From NCBI GenBank assembly GCA_003576695.1, contig QOZQ01000001.1, forward strand, positions 124,001 through 188,000: a DNA stretch of 64,000 bases. The letters are read 5' to 3'. Of this stretch, positions 8,893-17,804 are shown in pieces. Source of the DNA: Taklimakanibacter lacteus (GTDB taxonomy: Bacteria > Pseudomonadota > Alphaproteobacteria > Rhizobiales > Aestuariivirgaceae). Position 1 is the first letter of the stretch. Each line of letters starts with the position of its first letter. A model generated the notes under the pieces. The model made no database searches. It saw nothing but the letters and a program-made list of their open reading frames with translations, and was not told the DNA's origin. The translations under genes were made by a program, and so were the position numbers.

Positions 8893-9039
8893 TGGAAATG
8901 CAGTGCGCGAGTTTTCCGCTTTTTGCATCGCGACACCGGAAAACCACTTCGCTCTTCTTGCCGCCATGCTCTATCCTCGCCGGCTGATCCTTCCTCTTTC
9001 CGCCAGATCCTGGCGCGTCGGTCAAACAGGAGCATTCGC

Positions 9040-9408
9040 ATGAAGAAGCAGGTTTTCGGCACGTCCCATGTGCCTCTCTCGCCGGCCGTCAGGGCCGGTG
9101 ATTTCATCTATGTGTCAGGCCAGGTCCCGGTCGATGCGCAAGGCAATGTCGTCGCCGGCGACATCAAGGCGCAGACGCGCCAGGTGCTGGAGAATGTCAA
9201 AGCGGCGCTGGTGCTGGCCGGCGCCACGCTGGACGAGGTCGTCAAGATCACCGCCTGGCTGCAGGATGCACGCGATTTCGCCGCCTTCAACCAGGTCTAT
9301 GGCAGCTATTTTCCCAAGGAGCCGCCGGCCCGCTCGACGGCGGAGAGCCGGCTGATGATCGATGTCAAGGTCGAGATCGAAGCGATCGCCTATTCGCCGA
9401 AACGCTGA
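9040..9408 (+). CDS. RidA/YjgF/YER057c family protein (reactive intermediate deaminase)
   Basis: A 122-residue protein with the RidA family layout. VPLSPAVRAGDFIYVSGQ lies near the N-terminus, then the patch KAALVLAGATLDEVVKITAW, and the arginine in PPARSTAES, which binds the carboxylate of 2-aminoacrylate-type imines in RidA. ATG 9040 is preceded by AGGAGCATTCGC, a good ribosome binding site. The next gene starts four bases after its stop, so the two are translated together. A housekeeping enamine deaminase or a pathway-specific RidA paralogue are both possible. The MlrC neighbour favours the latter. Confidence 0.88.
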   Translation: MKKQVFGTSHVPLSPAVRAGDFIYVSGQVPVDAQGNVVAGDIKAQTRQVLENVKAALVLAGATLDEVVKITAWLQDARDFAAFNQVYGSYFPKEPPARSTAESRLMIDVKVEIEAIAYSPKR

Positions 9409-9412
9409 TCGC

Positions 9413-10885
9413 ATGCGTATCTTCACGGCCTCGCTCGCCACCGAGACCAATACCTTCTCGCCCGTGCCGACCGACCGGGCGAGCTTCGAGATGGCGTTCC
9501 ATGCGCCGCCCGGACAGCATCCGGAAACGCCGACCTTGTGCTCATCGCCCATGCTGGCCTTGCGCCGGAGGGCGCGCAGCGACAAGAGGCTCGAGATCAT
9601 CGAAGGCACGGCAGCCTGGGCAGAACCCGGCGGGCTTCTCAACCGGCAGGCCTATGAGGGATTGCGCGATGCCATACTGAGCGAGCTCGAACAGGCGCTG
9701 CCGGTCGATGGCGTCGTGCTCGGGCTGCATGGCGCCATGGTGGCTCAAGGCTATGACGATTGCGAAGGCGATCTCCTCGAACGGGTGCGCGCGCTGGTGG
9801 GACCGAAAGCCGTCATCGCCGCCGAGCTCGATCCGCACAGCCACCTGACGCCGAAGCGCGTCGCCAATGCCGACATTCTCGCCGCCTTTCTCGAATTCCC
9901 TCATACGGACTTCTACGAACGGGGAGAGCATGTCGTGGACATGGCGCTCAGGGCCATAGCCGGCGAGATCAGGCCGCTCATATCGACTTTCGATTGCCGC
10001 ATGATCGATGTCTATCCGACCAGCCGCGAGCCGATGCGCTCCTTCGTCGACCGGCTGAAGGCGCTGCACGGCAAGGACGGCATCCTGTCGGTCTCCTTCA
10101 TCCATGGCTTCATGGCGGCGGATGTGCCCGAGATGGGCAGCCGCATGCTGGTGGTGAGCGACGGCGACAAGGCCCGCGGCGACCGGCTTGCCGAAAAGCT
10201 CGGGCGCGAGATCTTCGCCCTGCGCGGCACGACCATGATGCCGACGACGGGCATCGATGAAGGGCTCGACCGCGCGCTCAAGGCGGCACGGCCCGGACGA
10301 CCCGCGGTCATCGCCGACATGTGGGACAATCCAGGCGGCGGAGTGGCGGGAGACGGCACGCTGCTGCTGCGCCGCATGATCGAGCGCAATATCAAGAGGG
10401 CGGCGCTGGCGACCATCTGGGATCCGATCGCGGTGACTTTCGCGCATGGGGCGGGCGAGGGGGCGCAGATCGATATGCGCATCGGCGGCAAATCGGGGCC
10501 TCTCGGCGGCGAGCCGGTCGATGCCCGCGTCACCGTCCGCAAAGTGGCCCGGGAAGGCTGGCAGAGCTTCGGCGGCAGCCGGGTCACGCTCGGGCCTGCG
10601 GCGGTGGTGCGCCTTGCCGGCAGCGAGATCGACGTCATTCTCAACACCAACCGCACGCAGACCTTCGAGCCCGACATATTCACCAATATGGGCATCGATG
10701 TCGCGGGCCAGTCGCTGCTGGTGGTGAAGTCGACCAACCACTTCCATGCCGGCTTCGCGCCGATCGCAGCCGAGATCATCTATGTCGCGGCCGGGGCCAC
10801 TTATCCCAATAATCCGCGCGAGACGAATTATCGCAAGCTCACGCGCCGGATCTGGCCCCGGGTGGAAGATCCGTTTCGAGCTTAA
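9413..10885 (+). CDS. M81 family metallopeptidase (MlrC-like)
   Basis: A 490-residue protein of the DUF1485/MlrC family, named after the enzyme that performs the last step of microcystin breakdown in Sphingomonas. Residues 1 to about 300 form the MlrC N-terminal domain with the opening patch ASLATETNTFSP and probable metal ligands in ELDPHSHLT and EFPHTDFYERGE. The remainder is the MlrC C-terminal domain (VIADMWDNPGGG). Start 9413 follows the RidA stop by four bases. In most bacteria these proteins sit with amino acid or peptide transporters and their substrate is not microcystin. The same applies here. Confidence 0.85.
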   Translation: MRIFTASLATETNTFSPVPTDRASFEMAFHAPPGQHPETPTLCSSPMLALRRRARSDKRLEIIEGTAAWAEPGGLLNRQAYEGLRDAILSELEQALPVDGVVLGLHGAMVAQGYDDCEGDLLERVRALVGPKAVIAAELDPHSHLTPKRVANADILAAFLEFPHTDFYERGEHVVDMALRAIAGEIRPLISTFDCRMIDVYPTSREPMRSFVDRLKALHGKDGILSVSFIHGFMAADVPEMGSRMLVVSDGDKARGDRLAEKLGREIFALRGTTMMPTTGIDEGLDRALKAARPGRPAVIADMWDNPGGGVAGDGTLLLRRMIERNIKRAALATIWDPIAVTFAHGAGEGAQIDMRIGGKSGPLGGEPVDARVTVRKVAREGWQSFGGSRVTLGPAAVVRLAGSEIDVILNTNRTQTFEPDIFTNMGIDVAGQSLLVVKSTNHFHAGFAPIAAEIIYVAAGATYPNNPRETNYRKLTRRIWPRVEDPFRA

Positions 10886-10982
10886 CCCTCGTCCTGCAAG
10901 CTCGTCATGGCGGGAGGGGTGGCATATTTGCCTTCCGTTCCCATCTCTGGTTCAACAGAGCGAGGAGGCCTTAGAATCACTC

Positions 10983-11552
10983 ATGGCGCCGCCCCGTCTT
11001 CATCTTGTCGTGCCGGAAACGACCAGCCAGCATGCGATCCGCTGCTTCACGGCGGCCTGCGCCGCGGGCGATGTGGCGAGCGTGCTGGCGCCTGGCGATC
11101 TCATCGCGGCCTTGCAGCCGCTTGCGGTGAAGCTCAATGTGGCGCTGCTCAGCGGCGACGAGAAACATGCCCGCCAGTGCGACGGCATCGAAATCGCAAC
11201 CCGCGCCGACTACGATCATGCGCGCAGCTTGCTCGGACCGGACAAGATCATAGGCGCGCTGTGCGGTGTGTCGCGGCACACCGCGATGGATCTCGCGGAA
11301 GCCGGTGCGGATTATGTCGCCTTCCACCAGGCCAGGCTCAAGCCGCATGACGAGCCGATCATCGCCTGGTGGTCGGGCCTGTTCGAGGTGCCCTGCATTG
11401 CCGCCGATCCGGTCGGGCCGGAGCAGGTTGCCGCATTATTGACGCAACAGCCGGATTTCATCCGTCCGCCGGATTCGATCTGGACATCGCCCGAAGAGGC
11501 CCGGCGCATCGTCACCGACCTGATGCAGGCGATGTCGGAACAGGCGCCATGA
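10983..11552 (+). CDS. Thiamine-phosphate-synthase-like TIM-barrel protein
   Basis: A 189-residue protein resembling the ThiE/TenI family. It opens with the strand PRLHLVVPE, continues through DGIEIATRADYDHAR and GALCGVSRHTAMDLAEAGADYVAF, and ends in a short helix. It is shorter than authentic ThiE (about 210 residues) and lacks a clear thiazole-phosphate-binding glycine loop, so thiamine synthesis is doubtful. The start is preceded by GCGAGGAGG at 10960-10968, 14 bases upstream. Its stop overlaps the start of the Sel1-repeat gene (ATGA). No other thi gene is near. Confidence 0.6.
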   Translation: MAPPRLHLVVPETTSQHAIRCFTAACAAGDVASVLAPGDLIAALQPLAVKLNVALLSGDEKHARQCDGIEIATRADYDHARSLLGPDKIIGALCGVSRHTAMDLAEAGADYVAFHQARLKPHDEPIIAWWSGLFEVPCIAADPVGPEQVAALLTQQPDFIRPPDSIWTSPEEARRIVTDLMQAMSEQAP

Positions 11553-12433
11553 AAATCAGACTGGCCGTCCTCCTTTGCCTGGCTCTCGCCGGCCCGGCGC
11601 TTGCGCAAAGCTCCTATGAGGAAGCTGTCTCCCTGTATGAGGACAAGGACTACAAGGGCGCCTTCACCGTCGCCGAGGCGGCGGCGAAAAGGGGCGATAT
11701 CCGCGCCATGGCCATGCTTGGCGTCCTCTACCAGAAGGGCCTCGGCGTCACCGCCGATCTCAACAAGGCTGTCGACTGGTATGCCGATGCCGCCGAGAAG
11801 AACAATCTCGGCGCGCAATATTCGCTGGGCGAAATCTATCTCAATGGCGCGCTCGGGGAACCGGACACGGTCCGCGGGCGTTACTGGATGCTGAAGGCGG
11901 CCGGGCAGGGCAAGCCCGAGGCCCAGCACCGGCTCGGCCTCCTGGCGGCGGCAGAAGCGCCGCCGGACTGGACCGATGCCGCCGAATGGTTCCGCAAGGC
12001 GGCGGCGCAGGGTTACGCGGATTCGCAGTACAATCTCGGCGTTCTCTATGCCGAGGGCAGAGGTGTCGATGCCAGCAAGGTCATGGCCGGTGAATGGTTC
12101 GCCAAGGCGGCAGTCCAGGGTCACCGTGACGCGGCGCTCGACTACGGCATCATGGTATTCCGCGGCGACGGCGTCAAAAAGGACGAGAAGGTCGGCGCCC
12201 AGTGGCTCCTCGTTTCCGCCCGGCGCGGCAACCCGGTGGCGCAGAATCGCGTCGCCAGGCTTTATGCGACCGGCAAAGCCTTCGACGTCGATCCGGCGGA
12301 GGCGATGAAATGGCATATTCTCGCCAAGGCCGGCGGGCGCAGCGATGCCTGGCTCGACGAATTCGTCGCCCGCCTGCCCATGGCGACCCAGGAGGAGGGC
12401 GAAGCCAGGGCGCGAACCTTCAAGCCGGACTGA
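11549..12433 (+). CDS. Sel1-like repeat (TPR-type) exported protein
   Basis: A 294-residue protein with a Sec signal peptide (RLAVLLCLALAGPALAQ) and about six 36-residue Sel1 repeats. Examples are GVLYQKGLGVTADLNKAVDW, NLGVLYAEGRGVDASK and ARLYATGKAFDVDPAEAMK. The ATG overlaps the preceding stop by four bases. Such periplasmic repeat proteins act as scaffolds or regulators. In rhizobia the Sel1 protein ExoR controls exopolysaccharide synthesis, but nothing here shows the specific ExoR features, so only the family is called. Confidence 0.85.
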   Translation: MKIRLAVLLCLALAGPALAQSSYEEAVSLYEDKDYKGAFTVAEAAAKRGDIRAMAMLGVLYQKGLGVTADLNKAVDWYADAAEKNNLGAQYSLGEIYLNGALGEPDTVRGRYWMLKAAGQGKPEAQHRLGLLAAAEAPPDWTDAAEWFRKAAAQGYADSQYNLGVLYAEGRGVDASKVMAGEWFAKAAVQGHRDAALDYGIMVFRGDGVKKDEKVGAQWLLVSARRGNPVAQNRVARLYATGKAFDVDPAEAMKWHILAKAGGRSDAWLDEFVARLPMATQEEGEARARTFKPD

Positions 12434-12506
12434 GAGACAAATTTTACCTCCGGACCCGTGACGAAATGCGCAGTTTGGCGCCTTGATCCAGCCACCCCGT
12501 TCCCGC

Positions 12507-13661
12507 ATGCACACCGACATGACGTCCGCACCCGCCCCTTCCCGCCGTGACCATCGCGTCGATTTCCTGCGCGGGCTGGCGCTCGCCATCATCTTCATCA
12601 ATCACGTGCCCGGCAATTTCTACGAAACGTGGACGCCCAAGAATTTCGGCTTCTCGGATGCGGCGGAAGTCTTCGTCATGCTGGCGGGCTTCGCCTCGGC
12701 CTATGCCTATTTCGCCCGTTTCGAGCGCGGCGAGATCTGGGACGCGATGAGCAAGGCCTGGCGGCGGGCCGGTGTCCTCTATGTCAGCCATGTGGTGACG
12801 ACGGTTGCGGCGGTGGCGCTGTTCTGCGCCGCCTCGCTCTATTTCACGCATCCCGGATATCTCGACGACACGATCGTCTACATGGACATCAAGCCCCTGA
12901 TGGACGATCCGGTGCGCGGCTTCATCGGACTCATAACGCTCGGCCATCAGCTCGGCTATTTCAATATCCTGCCGATGTATATGGCGCTGCTCCTGATGCT
13001 GCCCGCCATCATGGTGCTCGCCCGCTTGAACCTGTCGCTGCTGCTCGCGGTGTCGGTGACCCTGTGGTTCGCAACCGCGCTCTTCGCGCTCGATGTGCCG
13101 AACTATCCCTTGCCCGGCGGCTGGTTCTTCAATCCCCTGGCCTGGCAGCTTCTGTTCGTCATCGGCTTCATCCTCGGCCAGCGCCAGCGCGAGGCGAAAC
13201 CCATGCCGTTCTCGCGCGTGCTCTATGCGGCATGCGTCGCCTATCTGCTGCTCGCCTATTGGTGGGTGCCGTTCGACTGGCTGATCCATTTCTCCGGCAT
13301 CAAGCTGCCGGGCACCCTATGGGGTTTCGAGAAAGGCTTCGTCGCCTGGCCACGCCTCCTGCATGTGCTGGCGCTGGGCTATGTGGTGATGATGTCGCCG
13401 CTCGGCCGTCTCATGCACCGCATCCCGAAGACGCATTTCCTCACCGCCATGGGGCGGCATTCTCTGCCTGTCTTCTGCCTCGGCTCGCTCTTGTCGATGA
13501 CCGGCGCGGTGGTCCGCCATGAATGGGGCGGCAGTTTCGCGCATGATTCGATCATCATTACGACAGGCCTCGCGCTGATGGGACTTCTTGCCTTCATCCT
13601 CGACGGGCGCCAGCCGTCGCCGCCCAAGCCGCTGTCCGTTCCCAGGCCGGCGACGACCTGA
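12507..13661 (+). CDS. OpgC-like membrane acyltransferase/succinyltransferase-type protein
   Basis: About 384 residues with roughly ten membrane segments. The N-terminal motif RVDFLRGLALAIIFINHVPG, with its Asp-Arg and His, is the opening of the OpgC domain family, related to acyltransferase 3. OpgC proteins add succinyl or other acyl groups to periplasmic glucans in some proteobacteria. ATG 12507 was preferred to TTG 12483 upstream. ATG 12519 is also possible. The C-terminus is a proline-rich cytoplasmic tail. No glucan synthase gene is adjacent, so the acceptor is unknown. Confidence 0.78.
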   Translation: MHTDMTSAPAPSRRDHRVDFLRGLALAIIFINHVPGNFYETWTPKNFGFSDAAEVFVMLAGFASAYAYFARFERGEIWDAMSKAWRRAGVLYVSHVVTTVAAVALFCAASLYFTHPGYLDDTIVYMDIKPLMDDPVRGFIGLITLGHQLGYFNILPMYMALLLMLPAIMVLARLNLSLLLAVSVTLWFATALFALDVPNYPLPGGWFFNPLAWQLLFVIGFILGQRQREAKPMPFSRVLYAACVAYLLLAYWWVPFDWLIHFSGIKLPGTLWGFEKGFVAWPRLLHVLALGYVVMMSPLGRLMHRIPKTHFLTAMGRHSLPVFCLGSLLSMTGAVVRHEWGGSFAHDSIIITTGLALMGLLAFILDGRQPSPPKPLSVPRPATT

Positions 13662-13663
13662 AG

Positions 13664-13761
13664 CGTGATGGCTTCGGCATCCACTTTTCCGGATCATGCT
13701 TTGGCTTTTTGTTTGCACATGATTTTTCCGGAAAACCGGCATCCACTTTTCCGGATCATGC
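13664..13761. repeat. One and a half copies of the GCATGAT/ATCATGC palindrome
   Basis: A full copy lies at 13718-13761 (CATGATTTTTCCGGAAAACC through CCGGATCATGC). The right half of another lies at 13664-13699, sharing the 20-base segment that ends in CCGGATCATGC. The copy at 5510-5554 differs at only a few bases. The rest of this 269-base gap, up to the next start at 13931, shows an open frame from 13808 but no ribosome binding site or family similarity there. Confidence 0.8.
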
Positions 13762-13930
13762 TTTGGGCCAGCCCTTGTTGGCGGACCTTGCCCACACCAC
13801 ATAATAAGTGGGAACGGTGAAGTCCCTGGCCGGAGCAAGGCTCCGGCACAAACCGTTTTCTTACCCGGGCGCCTTGGTCGTCCTCTCCAGATTTTTTGCC
13901 GGACAAGAGGCGCTCAGCAGAGTGGCTCAC

Positions 13931-14239
13931 ATGGCCCGCTTCCACAGACGGCATGGCTTGAGCGGATTCGCCGCCGCTCTCACGATCCTCTTTCCCATGA
14001 TCGCCCAGGCGCAGCTTCCCTGCGCGCCGCGCGAGGAGATCATCACCCAGCTCGTCGAGCGCTACGAGGAGGCGCCCGAGGCCAATGGGGTGACGGCGCA
14101 AGGCCTGCTGCTCGAGGTCTTCGTCTCCGAAGGCCGCAGCTGGACGATTATCCTCACCACGCCGCAAGGCCTTTCCTGCGTCGCCGCGGTCGGCGAGAAC
14201 TGGGAGCGCGAATTCCGCAAGCCGGAGGTCGGTTTCTAG
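13931..14239 (+). CDS. Small exported protein of unknown function
   Basis: A 102-residue protein. Start 13931 gives MARFHRRHGLSGFAAALTI and a signal peptide ending near IAQAQ-LPCAP. A longer reading from 13808 adds 41 residues that do not look like a leader, so it was rejected. The mature part has a CAPREEIITQLVERYEEAPE helix and an ILTTPQGLSCVAAVGENWE strand pair, with two cysteines that could form a disulfide in the periplasm. I do not recognise a function. Small proteins with this layout are common in Hyphomicrobiales. The next gene starts 47 bases downstream. Confidence 0.7.
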   Translation: MARFHRRHGLSGFAAALTILFPMIAQAQLPCAPREEIITQLVERYEEAPEANGVTAQGLLLEVFVSEGRSWTIILTTPQGLSCVAAVGENWEREFRKPEVGF

Positions 14240-14286
14240 AGGCTGGCAGCTTCCGCGCGGGAACAGGATGTAATAAGACCTGCCGC

Positions 14287-15918
14287 ATGAGCACTTCCAT
14301 CTATGACCGCGACCTGCCCAAGACCCCGGCCAACTACCAGCCTTTGACGCCGCTGTCTTTTCTGGCCCGCGCCGGCGCGGTCTACAGGGACCATACCGCC
14401 ATCATCCATGGCCGGCAGCGCTTCACCTATGGCGAGTTCTATGCGCGCTGCCGCAGGCTCGCCTCGGCGCTCGCCAAGGCCGGCATCAGGCGCGGTGACA
14501 CGGTCTCGGCGCTGCTGGCCAATACGCCTCCCATGCTCGAGGCGCATTACGGTGTCCCCATGACCGGCGCCGTCCTCAACACGCTCAATACCAGGCTCGA
14601 TGCCGCCGTGATCGCCTTCTCGCTCGATCATGCCGAGACCCGCCTCGTCCTCATCGACAGCGAATTCTCCGGCCTCCTGAAGGAAGCGCTCGGCCTGATG
14701 AAGGGCCGCAAACCGATCGTCGTCGACTATGTCGACCGGGAATTCGTGCCCGAGGGCCAGCGCCTCGGCTCGCTGGACTATGAAAGCTTCATCGCCAATG
14801 GCGATCCCGACTTCGCCTGGCTGATGCCCGAGGACGAGTGGGACGCGATCTCGCTCAACTACACATCGGGCACCACCGGCAATCCCAAAGGTGTCGTCTG
14901 CCATCACCGCGGCGCCTATCTGATCGCGCAGGGCAATGTGCTGACCCAGCAGATGGCCAAGCATCCGGTCTATCTGTGGACGCTGCCGATGTTCCATTGC
15001 AACGGCTGGGGCTATCCCTGGTCGATGTCGGTCATGGGCGGCACGCATGTCTGTCTGCGCGCGGTCCGGGCGAAGGCGATCTGGCAGGCCCTGGCCGAGC
15101 ACAAGGTCACGCATCTGTGCGGCGCGCCGATCGTGATGACGACGATCCTCAATGCGCCTGACGAAGAGAAGACGAAGCTTCCGCATGTCGTCGAGTTCAC
15201 CACCGCCGCCGCGCCGCCGCCGGAAGTGGTGCTGGCGCGCATGGCGGAAGCGGGCTTCAATGTCACCCATGTCTATGGCCTCACCGAAACCTATGGGCCG
15301 GCGGTGGTGAACGACTGGGACGAGAGCTGGGATTCGCTCAACCCGGCGGCCCGGGCGGCGAAGAAGGCGCGCCAGGGCGTCAATTACATCCCGCTCGAGA
15401 CACTGACCGTCATGAACCCCGAAACCATGGAGCGCGTTCCGGCCGATGGCGAGACGCTGGGCGAGGTCATGTTCCGCGGCAATATCGTGATGAAGGGATA
15501 TCTGAAGAACCGGCAGGCGAGCGAAGAGGCGTTCAAGGGCGGCTGGTTCCATTCGGGCGACCTCGCGGTGCTCTATCCCGATGGCTATATCCAGCTCAAG
15601 GACCGCTCCAAGGACATCATCATCTCGGGCGGCGAGAACATTTCCTCGATCGAGGTCGAGGAAGTGCTCTACAAGCATCCGGCGGTGCAGGCGGCCGCCG
15701 TCGTCGCCAAGGCGGATGAGAAATGGGGCGAAAGCCCTTGCGCCTTCGTCGAGCTGAAGCCCGGCCAGAGCGTCACGGCGGATGAGATCACCCAGTGGTG
15801 CCGGCAGGGCCTGGCGCGCTTCAAGGTGCCCAAGCACGTGGTCTTTGCCGAATTGCCCAAGACCTCGACCGGCAAGATCCAGAAATTCAAGCTGAGAGAG
15901 ATGGCGAAGGACGTGTGA
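14287..15918 (+). CDS. Acyl-CoA synthetase, AMP-binding (DmdB / medium-chain type)
   Basis: A 543-residue ANL-superfamily ligase. The P-loop motif YTSGTTGNPKGVVCHHRGA lies at about residues 193-211, the A5 motif is VYGLTETYGP, the A7/A8 motifs are FHSGDLAVLYPDGYIQLKDR and SGGENISSIEVEE, and the C-terminal catalytic lysine lies in STGKIQKFKLRE. It activates a carboxylic acid to acyl-AMP and then acyl-CoA in the cytoplasm. The overall layout resembles the DmdB/methylmercaptopropionate-CoA ligase and medium-chain fatty acid ligase groups. The substrate cannot be fixed by reading. The downstream gene begins one base after its stop. Confidence 0.9.
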   Translation: MSTSIYDRDLPKTPANYQPLTPLSFLARAGAVYRDHTAIIHGRQRFTYGEFYARCRRLASALAKAGIRRGDTVSALLANTPPMLEAHYGVPMTGAVLNTLNTRLDAAVIAFSLDHAETRLVLIDSEFSGLLKEALGLMKGRKPIVVDYVDREFVPEGQRLGSLDYESFIANGDPDFAWLMPEDEWDAISLNYTSGTTGNPKGVVCHHRGAYLIAQGNVLTQQMAKHPVYLWTLPMFHCNGWGYPWSMSVMGGTHVCLRAVRAKAIWQALAEHKVTHLCGAPIVMTTILNAPDEEKTKLPHVVEFTTAAAPPPEVVLARMAEAGFNVTHVYGLTETYGPAVVNDWDESWDSLNPAARAAKKARQGVNYIPLETLTVMNPETMERVPADGETLGEVMFRGNIVMKGYLKNRQASEEAFKGGWFHSGDLAVLYPDGYIQLKDRSKDIIISGGENISSIEVEEVLYKHPAVQAAAVVAKADEKWGESPCAFVELKPGQSVTADEITQWCRQGLARFKVPKHVVFAELPKTSTGKIQKFKLREMAKDV

Positions 15919-15919
15919 C

Positions 15920-16792
15920 ATGATCGGGGGGCGGAGCTTGGTGGGGACTGTTTTGGCACTCCTCACAGTCTTTCTGGCGAGTGCCGGGCTTGCGCAGGCC
16001 GACGAGCGCATGAGCGCGCAGGAGTTCACACAGTCTTTTGCCGCGCGGGTCGAGAAACTCTTCCCGGATGCAAGGGTGACCATCAAGCAGGCTCTGGAAG
16101 TAGAGATTAAAAGGGGTGCCGAATACGAGGCTCTCTTGTTCAAGGGCAACCTCGACAATGCGTTCAAGAAATATCTGGATGAGCCCTGGAGACTCGAGGA
16201 TATCCTCAACGAACATGCGCGCGTCTCCGCCAGCGCCCCGGACAAAGCGTCATTCGCCAAGCGTGAACAACTCGTGGCCGTCATCCGTCATCAAAGTTAT
16301 CTGGATGAAATCAACAAGACCAAACGCGCCGATCAGGAGTTTCCAATGCACCGGCTGGCGGGCGATATCGCTGTTTACTATGCCTTCGATGCGCCGGACA
16401 CAATAAGATATGCCGACAGCCGGATGATCGAGGAGACCGGATTGACACGGTCCGATTTCGAATCGGTCGCGATCGAAAATCTTCGCCGCATCATGGTGGA
16501 GCCGCTTCTTGAGACCTATCCCGAGATGGTCGTCATATCGGCCAATGATCCCTACATGACGTCGGTTCTCCTCTTCGACCAGTTCTGGAATCCCGACAGA
16601 TTTCGGTTTCGCGGCGATCTCGTCGTGTTTGTCCTGACCCGCGATCTCATGCTGGTGACAGGAAGCGAGGAAAGTGCCGGATTGGCGGCCACCCAAAAGG
16701 CCGCCCGCGATCTGATCGAAAAATTGCCCTATGCCATTTCATCGGAGCCGATCGTCCGGCGCCAGGGCAAGTGGGAGGCCTTTCAGCCATAA
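15920..16792 (+). CDS. Exported DUF1444-family protein
   Basis: A 290-residue protein with a Sec signal peptide (TVLALLTVFLASAGLAQADE). The mature part contains the DUF1444 (YtpQ-like) pattern. AVYYAFDAPDTIRYADSRM is followed by LTRSDFESVAIENLRR and a final DLVVFVLTRDLMLVTG segment. Bacillus YtpQ is cytoplasmic, so the exported form here is a variation. The function is unknown. The ATG follows the acyl-CoA ligase stop by one base, so translation is coupled, but no shared function is apparent. Its codon use is slightly more AT-rich than its neighbours, with AAA, ATT and TTT seen more often. Confidence 0.7.
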   Translation: MIGGRSLVGTVLALLTVFLASAGLAQADERMSAQEFTQSFAARVEKLFPDARVTIKQALEVEIKRGAEYEALLFKGNLDNAFKKYLDEPWRLEDILNEHARVSASAPDKASFAKREQLVAVIRHQSYLDEINKTKRADQEFPMHRLAGDIAVYYAFDAPDTIRYADSRMIEETGLTRSDFESVAIENLRRIMVEPLLETYPEMVVISANDPYMTSVLLFDQFWNPDRFRFRGDLVVFVLTRDLMLVTGSEESAGLAATQKAARDLIEKLPYAISSEPIVRRQGKWEAFQP

Positions 16793-16858
16793 TCGGCCTG
16801 ACCTCACCTTTACGTCATCTGCATTGAAGTTAGGCCTGAGTTGGCGCAGATAACGCCC

Positions 16859-17719
16859 ATGAATGTCCTCGACATCACCTATCATGGCGAGACGGTGACC
16901 CTGGCCGACCTTCCGGAGTACCGGAAATTCTACGGCAAGCTCACAAGCGGCGTATGGGAGCCCAAAACCTTCCGTACGCTGAGCGACCAGCTTTCGCCCG
17001 ACATTACTTATATCGACATCGGGGGCTGGATCGGGGTCACGCCCTTCTGGGCCAGCCGGCGGGCCAGGCGGGTGATCGTGGTCGAGCCCGATCCCAAATG
17101 CCACGCCGTCCTCAAGGCGCTCCTGCCGCGCTATCCCAATGTGTCGCTCACCGAATGCGCGCTGTCGCCCAAGTCCTGCCTGACTCTCAATGCGGTCGAT
17201 GATTTCGGCAGCTCGGAAACGAGTGCCCTCGACATCGGCAACAAAGGGTGCTCGGTCGAGGTGCCTGGCTGCTCGATGGGGGAGCTCCTGAAAAAGGCAG
17301 GTCCCGGTCCGGTCTTCGTCAAGATCGACATCGAAGGCTATGAGTACAAGATCGCCGATGAGCTCAGGGCGCTGGATCGGGCGCAGGTGCGGGGCGTGCA
17401 GCTCGCCGTCCATCCCGCCTTGTACGAGAAGAGCCTCGCCGGCTTGGCGCCATTCCGTCGCGGCAGGACGCTGCTGGCCACCTTGCGGCTGGCACGGCTC
17501 TATCGCGAGCTCGAACGGGTTGCCGCTGTGGGCAAATTTTCCAGTTTGGTTACTTACCTCATCAGTGGGGTCGGCCTGACGCGCAGCCCCCGCGGGGCTG
17601 ATATTCTTTTCCTTAACCGGACGCCCCCGTTGCAATGTCGCGGTCCGGATCACACATTAGGTGGCCGAAAGCCTTTGCCGTCCGAATCGGGCCCTGCCGA
17701 GCGGGACAAGGCTTCATAA
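16859..17719 (+). CDS. FkbM-family SAM-dependent methyltransferase
   Basis: A 286-residue Rossmann methyltransferase. The SAM-binding motif YIDIGGWIGVTPFW lies at about residues 46-59 and the acidic strand end is VVEPDP. The FkbM hallmark FVKIDIEGYEYKI lies in the middle. FkbM proteins methylate sugar or polyketide hydroxyl groups. In proteobacteria they often sit in surface polysaccharide clusters. ATG 16859 was chosen over TTG 16841. The C-terminal 30 residues (from about TPPLQCRGPD) are low in order and may be partly read-through from a lost stop. Confidence 0.75.
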   Translation: MNVLDITYHGETVTLADLPEYRKFYGKLTSGVWEPKTFRTLSDQLSPDITYIDIGGWIGVTPFWASRRARRVIVVEPDPKCHAVLKALLPRYPNVSLTECALSPKSCLTLNAVDDFGSSETSALDIGNKGCSVEVPGCSMGELLKKAGPGPVFVKIDIEGYEYKIADELRALDRAQVRGVQLAVHPALYEKSLAGLAPFRRGRTLLATLRLARLYRELERVAAVGKFSSLVTYLISGVGLTRSPRGADILFLNRTPPLQCRGPDHTLGGRKPLPSESGPAERDKAS

Positions 17720-17804
17720 TGTTATTTGAGCGCTTCTTTCGCCATGGTCGGGCAAGCCGGGTGCGGGTCCGGGTGACTTTGGGAGGAAGGCAACGGAGCA
17801 CTGC

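Noticed and set aside
13808-13930. N-terminal extension of the small exported protein
   Set aside because: The 41 extra residues would bury the signal peptide. ATG 13931 gives a standard leader.
14236-16284. Minus-strand open frame of 682 codons opposite the acyl-CoA ligase
   Set aside because: It mirrors a well-supported ligase gene, is rich in Arg, His and Asp, and shows no domain.
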